DNA from: Agroathelia rolfsii
Taxonomy: Eukaryota > Basidiomycota > Agaricomycetes > Amylocorticiales > Amylocorticiaceae
Length of the DNA stretch: 64,000 nt
Direction of reading: 5' to 3'
Assembly (NCBI GenBank): GCA_018343915.1
Contig: JABRWF010000007.1
Coordinates: 124,001 to 188,000, forward strand
Below are positions 13,784 to 25,400 of this stretch, piece after piece. Below the pieces are notes generated by a model. The model saw nothing but the letters and a program-made list of their open reading frames with translations. It searched no databases and was not told the origin of the DNA. Positions within the stretch are counted from its first letter, which is position 1, and the number at the start of each line of letters is the position of its first letter. The position numbers and the translations under genes were made by a program.

Positions 13784-15640
13784 GGGGAGATGAAGGGGAG
13801 GATATATACATGTCGGGCAATAAGATGGGCAGAGCAGCTTAGTGTGTAGTCATCGAGAGAGACATTGGCACTGCGGCCGGCGTTGGCACATCGAGCAGCA
13901 GTCAAGGCCAGATCTGCCCCATCAGATCCTCCCGTTCATCCGGTTCCGATCGATCCTCTTGCCCTTCTTGGCAAACCCGCCCGTGTCAGCGTCCCTGACT
14001 CACCCATCCGAGTTTCCTTTTCCCTTTTCCGGCTTAATTCGGCCTATTTCCTTTTTCGGTTCCTCCTCAGCGCGCTGCCAGCCTACGCCAAAAACGTGTG
14101 CTATGTATGGCCTTCTTTACTGCTGCTGCTGCCAGTGCTACTCGCCAATATGCTGCTTCTTGCATGCAGAACATGTCCTGCTGCGCTGCTTGCTATTGTT
14201 GCTGCTGCTGCTGCCGTCAGCATTTGCACGTTCTCCTGACCTGCCGTTCAATGCACTCACGGCGGCGCAATGTAGTTTGGTGACCGGGACGGATTGCCGA
14301 CGAGTCAGAGAGTCCCGAGTGGCCTGAGAGAGGCGCCTCTCCCTGACACGCTGACGAGTCATCCCCGTCGGCCTGGCTAAGAACACAGCTATGCTAAGCG
14401 CTCGGCCAAGAAATCTCGCAATTAACCCCACTCCCTTTCTCATCATTGGCTTCATCAGTCAGACAATGCCATTGCCAACGCTGACATATTCTTCGTTCTA
14501 GCTACAGCGGCTGTATGCGCACACGTTCTTGCTTGCATCGACGCCTTGTTCTACTTTTAATTGTTCTATCGATTCTTCATGTATATAATCAATATATAAT
14601 ATTAGTGCATGTCTACACAATGCATCTTATGCCATAGGGTGTGTCTACTCCTGGCAGACTGCCTGTCTGGACCGCACGCCGCCTTCGTTCTTCTGGTCGC
14701 GCGCCTATGATTTCGTCTCGTGGCCGTGCGGTGGCGTCGTCCGCTTGCTTTTTCCTGCCAGGAATAGTAGCGGGCCTCGATGACCACATTATGGTGTAAT
14801 AAGCGCTCGGCGCTCGTTGCCCCAACGCTTATCATGCATGTATCATTTGCTATTACCCACAATTGATTTTTGACCCACTCATGACGGGCGGCTTGGCCGA
14901 TCCCGCCGTTGGAGGCTGTCCATGGCAACTGTAACAAAACGTTGCATTAACAAGTTCACATCTATTTTTTTCTCATCTCATTGTTCTTTCACTTGTCCCT
15001 CACAGTCACAGGCAGGTGCGTTTCTCGGCAACATTGTCACCCTTTCATTTTCTCCTTGTTTTATTATTATTATTTTGTTTTACTCCTTTCTTTGAGCCTG
15101 TTACAATTAGGCTCTCTACCACCCGAATTCAGGACGCTTCCCGTCGTTAGAGGTTATTATTATTATTATTTTTTAATAAGACATCATCATCATCTCATCT
15201 CATGCCCACTGTCTTGGTTGTCGTACTGTTTCGTCTCGGTCGGTCGCACAACTGTCCCGTAGTCTATAACTGATTGTTTTATTCCCCCTCTTCGCACATT
15301 TCCTTTCTGCGGCGTTTGCACCGCTCACACCCGACACGTTAGTCAATTTTGTCAACTTCTGGATACGGCCTTCGGTCCGACCATTTCAATCCTGCTCACC
15401 CAATCGTTTTCCCTCACCCACTTCTTCCTCCCGCGTCGTCTTTGTCATGACCGGGCATTCTCGCTGACCCAGCAGCCGCTCTAACTGAACAACTCCAGGT
15501 GTGCAATTAGTCAACTACTATGGCCACTTAGTACTAGGTCTCGTGCTCCCGCTCCACGATAATTGTATACACTATGCAATTGCTAGAATATTTTAGTTTT
15601 CTCTTCTCGCCCTAAACTATAGAACTGCACAGGGGGCGCC

Positions 15641-15662
15641 TATTATTATTATTATTATTATT
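15641..15662 (+). repeat. TAT/ATT trinucleotide microsatellite
   Basis: Seven uninterrupted TAT units. Three further ATT arrays occur at about 9209-9226, 15061-15075 and 15153-15170, all with the same strand polarity. Confidence 0.9.
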
Positions 15663-18288
15663 TGTTAAATAACCGGAAGCTTTGCGCCTGTCAGTATATT
15701 CGGTCAGCAATAAAACGCCCCAATACGAGAACCACCTCATTTAGGTCAACTAGTCCTCGATGTGCCGGCCGCTGGCACGGTGGCCCGATGATGACAATGC
15801 GTGATCCGTAGCGCATGGGCAGAAGGAACAGACGACGCAGGCCATGACGTCGACGCAACTTGAAGGGTCTGAGCCTGGCCAGCCTATAGCCGTACCTGTA
15901 CCCTCCGTGCGATCTGCGGGGGGGTTGGGGGAAAATGAATCTGTATTTGGAGCTGCTGTCCGACGATTTCTCTGCCCCAGTTCCGATCGGGAGAGGTCGT
16001 TAGGCGCTGCATCATCAACGTCATTGAAGCTCAAGGTGGGTACACTAACATGATACATGCGTAATACTACTACGCGAATTCCGCTGCCGCTGCGAAACAG
16101 TACTAGTGCTTATAGTATACACAGTGATTTACTGTTACAAGCATACTACTCTGCTACTCACCATTGCCGATTTGGTTTTGGACAGATGCAGATGTCATTA
16201 ATGACTTCCATCGATGTCAACGCACGAGCGATATCATCGCCATCCCCGGACGGGCTCGCTGTCAAGGTAATTGAATGCTTTCTCTTTGGAGTGTTACCAC
16301 AGTTCTATGGTTCATCTATCAGGTTGCTATTAACTCATTCGTCGTGTATTATACGAATGCGGGACCGTCTAGAGCATTCGGTTTAGATGAATAACATCTC
16401 GTCAAATGAAATGCCAGTACTACCGAATCGGTACTTACGCGCCAGCTCGGCGACCGACATTGCCTGCAATTGTTGCAAAATAAGTACAATTGATTGAAGA
16501 AGGCCATTCAAAGCAACACCCATCATCATCTCAAAAAGGATAGAACAGTTATTTTTGTGACAGCCAACAGCCGATGTGGTCGATATGAAAAAAAAAATAG
16601 ATAGATCTTCACCCTCTCCCAACCCCTTATCCAAAAATGGGTAAATACGGCGCTGTGCAAATGTCAACCCGCCTCTCTCCGACTGATCACCGACTCTGTC
16701 CGTATCCTGTATGATGCACCGATGGGGTGAATAAACAGATGCTTTTTTTTTGTCTGTAATTATTTCCGATTGAAGCTACCACAGAGCATACTTATCACTA
16801 CATCATCCAGCTATCCACCCATCCGTGTTTTCTCGAATATTTTATTTTTCTTAGGCTGCTAGTTGGCGACCAGTAGGCTCCACCTGACCAGCTTCAAACT
16901 GGCTGCTCTATAGGGCCGTGCGCCCAGCCAAGTACTTCTAAGCAGAAGCTGTCTCGCTTTCGACGGCGCTGTCCTGCACATAGGTATAGGTATAAGAAGG
17001 ATCAGGCGTGTCTTCTAGGACTGATTAGCTTACGTTGTTTCTGTGCTTCTAAACCGACTAGATGATGGGACTCTCCTCCTGGGCTAGCTCAATGTCGGCG
17101 TCATTGGCAGGAATTGAATACATATCGCTGATTCATCGAGGTAAGGGACAACAGACGTTGATCCCAACACATCCACTCGTTCGATCCATCATCCCAGCTC
17201 TCGAGAGTTCCCAAGGCATAAATAACATTTGGGCTTATTTCCACTGACATTGATACTTCTCGGGCTATTGGATTCTAGTGTGCGCTCTCTTTCGCGGTTA
17301 ACCCTGGCGATTGCATCGCACATGAGCTCACAATGCTACTGCGACGACAAGGCATCTTCCCCTTGCTGTGCCGGTGCCGCCTCCTGGACTCCTGAACCTA
17401 TACATACAAACTAAAAGGCCAACTCTGATATTCTATTTCAATGAATATACTCTGTGATGTATGAAAAAAATCTTTCGACCTGTGAGCGCCGCTGTCACCC
17501 TAGCCATGTGCCATCACCATCGTGATTCGTGCAAGTCGGCATTTTACCACCCTGAATGCAATAGCCTATTTCACTGCTGGTTACAATCCGACTGGGTACC
17601 GCATAAAGCTATACACTGCATGTCTAAGCTAGACAAAAAAAAAAACTTACTCTTGAGGCACGCGCTCATATTCCGAGCTACCGTACAGTTATTTGCTTAC
17701 TCTCCTAAATATTATCGTGATCATTTTGACGTTATACTAAATAACTTCTTGAGCGCCGCCTCCTACTATATTCACCGTGTTCTAGCGAATAATCTGATTA
17801 TGATGATAATATCATTGGTGAGGCCAACGTGACCTCAATTGCTTCGCCCAAGAAAGATTGTGTCTCTTGGCAAGTAGTTTGCACCTTGCATGTACCCCTC
17901 ATCAAGGTACCGCTAACCAATCATCCCCGCGACCTTCCCGATTCACAACCGAAGGTTTGGCTGTCGAGTACACATGTTTTTTTCTCATTAGGTCCGCTTA
18001 CAGTATGCACCTTACACTGCCTAATAGGCATGCCAAGTCCAAGAAACAAAAAATGATGCTGATGATGCTGATAGAGCTGGTCATGGCTTCGTCGCCAAAT
18101 GGCGCCACTAGTAACGCTCTCAGATCTTTTTTTGGTCTCCACGTCTCTCTTGCATCTTTGGCTTGGGCTGCTCCTTGCCGGACGTCGGTAGTAGCGGATC
18201 ACCGCACATACACCCCATCTGGGGAAAATCGGCGAGCCAAGTCTTCCTCACTAGTCACGTTCCCATTGTCTTGGGCCTCTCGCTCGTT

Positions 18289-18306
18289 CTCTCTCTCTCT
18301 CTCTCT
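18289..18306 (+). repeat. CT dinucleotide repeat
   Basis: About nine CT units in the gene-poor region upstream of the cyclin gene. A similar CT array (about 46196-46211) forms the polypyrimidine tract of an intron in the M16 peptidase gene. Confidence 0.85.
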
Positions 18307-18958
18307 TGGGCGGTCTACCGGTGGCGGTGATGCGGCAGGAAGGTGGGCACACATAGATGTGGGTCGCTCGAAGGTCGAAAAGTGGGTCTTGGCGCCGCCG
18401 ATCGGATAGGGTATCGTCAGCATTATCGGCATTGTCACCATCATCAACATCCCCACTGTCATCACATTCGCACATTTCCTTTCGTGGAAAGAGGCGCTCG
18501 GCACTTGAGTATGTATATGGAAAAAGTAATTAGAATGATAAACTGTGCAATGAGTAATCCAAAACTTGATAGGATGCCGCTGTATTTCTCTGCTCATTCT
18601 TCCTCCACTCGGTCTTGCTAAGTCAAATTCCTTCCCCGTAACTTCTCGTATTCACTCACGAGACCATGACCGATTCGGAGTCGCCTGACGGTGATACCAA
18701 CGATCCCTGATGGCTGATGAACGGGCTTTCGTTCTAGGCTCAACAGTAATACACCGGGTTGTATTTCAAGTGGCCGAATTTACTGATACATAATAGCATC
18801 AACGGAAGTGCATACAAAACTCAGACTAGACCTTTTGTGGCCGTCGTCCATTTGCTTAACTATGCTTAACCAGGCTTACAAATTCTACTCCCTACGGAGG
18901 AGTACTAGTGCGTGTCGCTAGTCGACGCAGCCTCTCGGATTTCCGTGCCGGTCATGGA

Positions 18959-18984
18959 TTTAACGGTCTGGGTGGACCGTTAAA
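18959..18984. repeat. Perfect 10-bp inverted repeat with 6-nt loop
   Basis: Arms TTTAACGGTC and GACCGTTAAA are exactly complementary, around the loop TGGGTG. It could be a hairpin in a transcript, a dyad binding site, or the fused ends of a small inverted-repeat element. No T-run follows that would suggest a Pol III terminator. Confidence 0.85.
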
Positions 18985-20387
18985 CTTGGATGAATGTTAC
19001 TATCGTACAATCCCATTACACTGCTCACTCTAAAAGCGCAGGCATACCTCCCTGTCACGTACCCAAGTCTTTTTTTTTCTTTTTTCTTTTTTCTTTTTTT
19101 TTTTTCCTCGCACTTTTTCATTCGCCTTTGCTTTTTTGCCAAGCTTATGGTTCCCGCTGATACTTTAGCATGCTTGACAACGTTACATATCGACATGCAG
19201 CAAGAAGCAAAATGAACTGACGCTGCACAGCTTCTTCTTACCTTTGTCGGGACAATTTCGAGAAGAGCTCGCTTACGCTATTCATTGTTTTCATTTTTTT
19301 CAGCCTTATATATATATATATTGAGATACGCGAACTTTACGATTCATTATGAAGCACTTGCGGTTGAGCAGGAATGTTCAAGCGGATAGTATTTAGTGCT
19401 TTATAACATCAGTTGGAAACGAATATCGAATGAGAGTACGTCGTTCAACGAGTTTTCACCCCTCAATCGTCACATTTGCATATAAGGAAAAAAAAAAAAA
19501 AAGAAGCTCACCGACGCGTTCTCATTAGATTTCATTCTTCACTCTCGTTCTTCAAGTTCACTTTCATGAACACGTTGTCCACCAGCACGGCATCGGATTA
19601 GTTTCAAGTTCACTTATGGGAAAACATAGTTTACAATATCGAGCGACTTCGCGGATATCCCATATGTTATCCATGTTTTACGAAATTTTCTTCACATACT
19701 ACGCGTGCCGGCCGGTCTAAGAAGCAATGCCACAAAAAAAATGTCATAGTACATTTGAATTGCGAGTAAGTACAAAGAGATAAAACATCGGTCGTCGCTG
19801 ATCAGGCCGTTCAAGTTTGCATTGTTGTTTTCGGGACGGAAGTCCATTTTACTTTCTCCTTGGGGTATTTTATTATTCGGCAGCGCTGCTTGTGTCAGTT
19901 AGTAGTAGCTGCACTCAGTACCTGGTCTACCACAAGGTGTAACAGACGTTTGAAGCTAATGTCGTCCAAGCTCTCCGTATGTTCCTCGCTGTGGATTCGC
20001 TTAAACGTGGCAAGCGCCTCGTGTTCAGGAAACAAGTTTAAAGCATATATGCTTATGTGAAGTCATGGGGATGTAATATATAGTTTGAACAAACGAACTA
20101 AAATGCATGGAATACAAGTCTTACAAATGTAAGAAGATTTTTCAAAGGCCCAAGCAAAGATAGGGCATCAAACAAGTGTACAAGATTAACAAAAGAAGAA
20201 ACAATGGTCCATTTGAACTTTGCATGTTTTCCTCTTCTCGCCTTATTCGGGAGGAAGTATACGATAATCGTCTCAAGATAAAACTAACGTAGCTAGCGTA
20301 GCCGAGTCTTAGACCTGCAAAGTCAAATATGACACTGGCCTGACATGAGAGATAGAAACCTACCATACATACTCCAACAGCCGCCTC

Positions 20388-21507
20388 TCAATATCTATTT
20401 TTGCTGCCCCTGGGCCGCCCCCGAGGCCGTTTAGGCGAAGATGCCTCTGCTGAAGCAACGGATACGGCGGTCCAGGCATCCGCATCCTCCTTGCGCGGGC
20501 GTCCGCGCTTGCGTTTCGGCCTTCCCTCCGCGGTCGGCGATGCCTCATCAGGGTTTAGAGTTCGGCGGCGATCTTCAAGGAATCTTTAAGAAGAGGGCAG
20601 TAAAAAGACTGAACTCAGTCCGAGGGAGGTATTTTCAGGTTTGCAATCTCAGACGCACGAAGCAGCCCTTTCTTCAAGTTGGGATTGCAGGCTGGGCATA
20701 GGGTCCTGGCCGAGCTCCTTGCGCAGCTTGTCTACTTCAGCCTTCGCCGTGCTATACTCTCCATCAGTCAGAGACTGGATCTTCGCTCGCAGCTCTTCGG
20801 TTCTAAACGAGCAAAAAGGGTGAGCGGCCGATATTGGGAGACAACGTTCTTTTATTAGCGTACTCTTTATTGAGGGTGGCCTCGAAAATATCGGCCTGAA
20901 TATGATCACTCCATGAGCCAGAACTAAAAGTGAGGCAAAGGCTCAGCAAACCTTGTCACGGTCTTCATTCACCTGTGGAGATGTGAGTTGCGGCCAAAGG
21001 GAAGGGGAAAACGACACGTGCCTCTTGAAGACACTTCAACAATCTTTGTCTTTCGCTCTCTAATCTGATAGGATATCCATTCAATTGCATATATACATAT
21101 CAGACGCGTGGAACGGACTTGTTCTTTTGTTCTCGAATATCCTGGATTGCCTTGCCCCTGTCCTCTATCGAGGCGTGTGCAGACATGATGCGAGCAGTGT
21201 GGAGTTGCAGAGTCAACGCATGCTTTCTAAACAATATTCCATATTTTTGTGCAAGGACTCAGGGACATAATTCAGACAATGCATATCGAAGAGTAAATCA
21301 CTTGAGCTGAGCAGTTCTGTTGAGGATAACAAGATCTTGCTGCCACTCTTCCTCCTGTTGTTTAGAGGGAACTGTTGCTGGTGTCGGCGTCACATGGCTT
21401 GGGCCTGATAGCGGTAGTTTTGCGTAATAGTATGCACCAGGATAATTGTTCTGCGGCTGCGCAGGAGCGCTATAGCCCTGCGAGACATGGAACGTATACT
21501 GGGACAT
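20388..21507 (-). CDS. Coiled-coil protein with C-terminal double AT-hook, probably nuclear
   Basis: Seven exons (21507-21302, 21226-21119, 21064-21022, 20972-20952, 20895-20864, 20802-20659, 20583-20388) encode 249 residues. The N-terminus (MSQYTFHVSQGYSAPAQ) is Pro/Tyr/Gln-rich. The centre is a long helical, charged segment (SIEDRGKAIQDIREQKNK, LESERQRLLKCLQE, TEELRAKIQSL, KAEVDKLRKELG) expected to form a coiled coil. The C-terminus carries two AT-hook-like cores, KRKRGRPRKED and KRPRGRPRGSKN, which bind the AT minor groove. Exon 4 is only 21 nt. The intron before it appears to use a GC donor at 21021-21020, because no GT donor in reach keeps the frame. An upstream in-frame ATG at 21579 is possible. 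I do not recognise a named orthologue. Confidence 0.78.
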
Positions 21508-21613
21508 TGCGGATGTCTTGGAGGAAGAGAGCAAGTGTGATAGTGTTTGTTGGGAAGTAGACAGCGGAGTTTGAACCAAGCGACTTGCTTGTCATTTCGC
21601 ACTTGCAATCATC
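21508..21613. promoter_or_regulatory. Short divergent promoter between AT-hook gene and NAA20
   Basis: Only 106 bp separate the two divergent start codons, so both transcripts must start within or very near this interval, presumably from a shared bidirectional promoter. No clear TATA box is seen. Confidence 0.7.
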
Positions 21614-22413
21614 ATGAGCGTCCTCAGGCCGTTCAAAGCAACTGACCTGTTCAGGTTCAACAACGTGTACGGATAATGAAAGAGACAGAAAAGAATCATG
21701 GAGATGACTGATTTTAATTTTCAATTTTTTGCCATCATAGAAACCTCGATGTCTGGACGGAGACCGTACGTCCACCAGCACACGAGAGTCGCATTCGACG
21801 CTGATGCCAAAAGTCCAGTATGGAGGCAACTTCTACCTCCAATATCTATCTCGATGGCCTGATCTATGCTCCGTCTTAGAGGATACAAATGGTCGCATGA
21901 TGGGATATAGTGTGTTCCCCATTGTTCTTGATCATTTAAAAAGATAAACTTTTCCCAACCCGCCTCTCCAGTTATCGGAAAAGCCGAGGGCCAGGGCACA
22001 GAATGGCACGGTCATATCACAGCCGTAACCGTGGCTCCAGAGTATCGCCGTATAGGCGTCGCACGCAAGCTGATTAATTATCTCGAGACAGTCTCGCAAG
22101 ATATCTATCAGGGATACTTTGTTGATCTCTATGTTCGCTGTGCCAACTACTCTGCCTTGGATATGTACGAAGGATCTGGATACAGCGTGTACAGAAGAGT
22201 AAAGGAGTATTATGGTAACTTGGGACTCGGAAAGGGCGGCAAGGATGAGGAAGATGCATTCGGTGGGTTTTCCATCTTTCTGATGATTTAATTCATTTAT
22301 TTATTTTAAAAATCCATGTAGACATGCGCAAGCCTTTGGCCAGAGATCCTCATCGACGGTCAGTCCGCCACAATGGGCGTGAGATTATCGTGGCTGCACA
22401 CGAAGTTTCATGA
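21614..22413 (+). CDS. naa20: NatB catalytic subunit, N-alpha-acetyltransferase NAA20/Nat3
   Basis: Acetylates the N-terminal Met of nascent proteins starting Met-Asp, Met-Glu or Met-Asn, with acetyl-CoA, at the ribosome together with the auxiliary subunit Naa25. Five exons (21614-21666, 21741-21765, 21819-21909, 21972-22262, 22322-22413) give 183 residues, the usual size. The N-terminus is diagnostic (VLRPFKATDLFRFNNVNLD, then TETYGGNFYLQYLSRWP), followed by GYIIGKAEG. The GNAT acetyl-CoA loop is YRRIGVAR (R-x-x-G-x-A), then FVDLYVRCANYSALDMYE. The C-terminal DMRKPLARD...VRHNGREI is typical of Nat3. It converges on IML1, with 84 bp between the two stop codons. Confidence 0.96.
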
Positions 22414-22497
22414 TAAGTTGCGGACAATCCGTACATTAATCTAACCTCACGTCTAATGTACATACAACTAAAAAAACAAAACGATTTTGAGCCAAGT

Positions 22498-25400
22498 TTA
22501 TATGCTCAGTTCAGGTGGTTCTTCTGGGACGGGTCCAAGCTTGGCCAGCTGCTTTTCGTAGAAAGCGTTGAGCTTCTCTGCATTTTGGCAGAATTCATTC
22601 AATTCAGAGCGAATTCGTTCTGCCATTTCCGCCATCTCCCCTTTGTCCTTGGTCGCTGTGCCCAATCGGCCGGGGGCCACGAGTCTGTTGGTAAGGAAAA
22701 GGAATCCCTTATTGTTCTCGAGCACCTGCACGAATGCAACGCCAGTACGGTGGACGAACTGTGTATACGTGAATGGCACGCGGCGGTACGAGTAGACTAC
22801 GTCAATCTGTTCGGGATAAAGGTCCCCAGCCTCGATGTCGATGATAAAGTTAAACTGTCGCAAGAGTGCATATTCAAAGTAATTTGTCTCTGCGCCCTCG
22901 GTCCCCGCCGGCAGCAGTTTATTGAGGTCTGGCACCCTGGGCGGCGGCGCTGCTAGGCGGATGGGAAAGCACGATTGGAACGCATTGCGCTCACGGACAT
23001 CGCTTATTTCTGTCACGTAAGCTTCGACCAGTGTCAAACCGTATTCCTCGATCGCGCGGCCCCACTGTCTGAGCTGGTCCTCAATCAAGCGCGCTGTGGT
23101 ACCGATCCATTGCAGCTCGAAATGGAACACGTTAGCCGGATTGTGGATGATATCGTGATGGAGGATTACAGGCTCTGCTCTATCACTCCTCTGAGAGTAT
23201 CACGAATCAGTCAGTTGAGCGCAGTATAAAGACGTCAATAAACGTCACTAACCTTGTTGGGATCAATGTCAATAACCATGCTTTGGCTTAGAATCAGCCG
23301 CTTCTTTGATCGGCGGGGGCTATTATTGTTTCCTCGATGGGTGTCTGACCCATGTCGAGACCGAAACCAGGTCCTCGGCGTAGAGGAAACGGCGTATTCA
23401 CCCTTGAGTCGATAGAAATAATGTCTACAAACTTTGATTAGACTGTTGTTACATGCTTCGGAGATAGCATTCAATCTCTCTTACCCATCCAAGAAGCCGT
23501 GATGGCCGCGACAATGTTCAAATAAGCCTAGCTGCTGTAGCTTGACGCCCCATTCCGTTGCGTTCGCTCTCGTGGAAACGTCCCAGAATTCGCGCACGAG
23601 CCATGACACAAAATCGAAACCGGTGAAGGAATCGGGGTAAACCGTGCTATGCCAATGCTGGCTCTTGATGGGCACACCATCATCTTCACGCATGAGTTTT
23701 GCAATGGTGGCTAGAGGCGTAGAGGCTAACTCTCGCTGGCTATTTGGTTTCTTGCGTAGTGGGCCGGTTGCATGGATTTCCTCCAGTTTTGCCATCAAGC
23801 TGTCATCCGTGACAGACATCACAGGGCTAAGTGTCGTTGGCAGAAAGCGTATGGAAGGTGAGGCGGCGTTTTTATCCTCAGGTAATTGCCATCTGACTTT
23901 GGAGAACATCTCGGCGAGTTTATCGATACCCAGGATACGCACTTCCTCTTCGTTAAGCCTTTCGCCCGAGGACCCTGATCCTGTCATCATCATTGGCGGA
24001 GGCTCGATGGTGGGGATGACAACAAATCGCGTGCGCCAGTAGCGGAGTGATTCGTTAAAGTCTTTTTCATATCCAGCAATCAGCATGTCCAACCTACACG
24101 TCCAACTTGGGGTCAAAAGCGTAAAGGAAACACAGGATCATGATCTTACCTATTCCATCCATATGCTTCCATGGCTTGAGTAGCGAAAGCCGTAGCCCAT
24201 TCCGTATAACCCACTCCTAACTTCGGCCAAATCAGGCATTGGTATTCGTAAGGCTGACAAGGCGACATGCGTCTCAGGTATCGTTTGACCTCGATGTACT
24301 CATTCTTGTAGGAGATACTATGGATTTCGTTCGACATACTTAGATAAACGGGCTCATCGACAGAACGCAGCACCTCTGCCGCTCCCCTTGGTTTAGGCGT
24401 CTCATTGTTGTCTTCTAAATATGAGCGTCGAACACGGAATGTATTTTTCTCCTCGCCCATGCTGGCACTCGCTAGGCTGTCCATATGTGTATCCCTATTG
24501 TCAAAAGTCTCAGGCCGTAAGACAAACTGGAAACCCTGAGCTAGGCGCATGCTCGCCATCTGCCTCATCACCACAAGGGCCCATGCACGGCGACGTTGTT
24601 CTCCGTGACCTTTCATGACGGGAGGCTTAATGAAGAATGACTTCATCTCGGGCGGGTCGACGAAGAAGTGATAAGAGACCACATCGTAGGACGTCTCCAA
24701 TTCTCCCGTAGTCGGAAAGTAATCCACAGTAAGAGGCAAACATCCAGGAGTGATAAGAGACTGCCACTTCATCTCTCGTTTGTAGAGCTTGCGCGGGAAC
24801 ATGTGTTGCCAACGTGATGCAAGAGAAGACTGTACGGAAGATACACCGGTAGTGAGCCTCAAGGGTTTAGCATGAGATGGTAGATGGGACGATGGCATTG
24901 CGGTCATGGTAGAATTGGACGTCAGAGTCGAGCTCAGGGCTACGCTGTTTCGCTTGCCGAAGTGAGGGTCTTTCATCGGCGACACGTTTAACGGTGAATG
25001 CCGAGGGAAAGAGTTGCGGTGGGGAGTCAGCGAGTGCGGGTCATCATCAAAACCCCTGGCCGCATTCGCACGACTGGATGCCGCCTGTCTAATGGTGACA
25101 GGTTTTGGCTTTGGTGATTGGGCTAGACCGAGGGCGCTCTGGACGCCATCTCCGCTCTTGTTCATAGCTGTTTTCGCTGGGGAGGCCACACCGGAAGCTG
25201 AAACTACAGATGTTTGGGGCTGACTCGGAACGCTCCTGAACGGGTTAAACAGCCACGATGGTGCAAGTTTTGCCGTAATAGAACCTCGAGAAGAACTCGT
25301 ATCGCGTTTCCGGCCCTCAGTCGCGGAAGAGATAGTGTTGCCCGACAGATTTGATTTCCCGGAATGACCAGATTGATTGGACTTTCTGGACATAATCGAC

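Larger units (their letters stand above)
13784..20387. other. Gene-poor 6.6-kb region upstream of the cyclin gene
   Basis: No protein-coding gene could be supported on either strand. Open frames are short and owe their length to low complexity (for instance CTG runs near 14117-14215 giving Leu/Ala-rich translations). Microsatellites are dense: ATT arrays near 15061, 15153 and 15641, a CT array at 18289-18306, and T-rich tracts near 19068-19106. A perfect 10-bp hairpin lies at 18959-18984. Because the cyclin is read leftward from 13783, this block is its upstream side. It could be an extended regulatory region or contain non-coding transcripts, but there is no direct sequence proof. Confidence 0.55.

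Noticed and set aside
13842..14327. Leu/Cys/Ala-rich open frames upstream of the cyclin gene
   Set aside because: They derive from CTG repeats read in three frames; no conserved feature.
17858..18409. 183-codon open frame on the plus strand
   Set aside because: Ser/Leu runs come from the CT microsatellite, several overlapping frames are equally open, and no recognisable domain exists.
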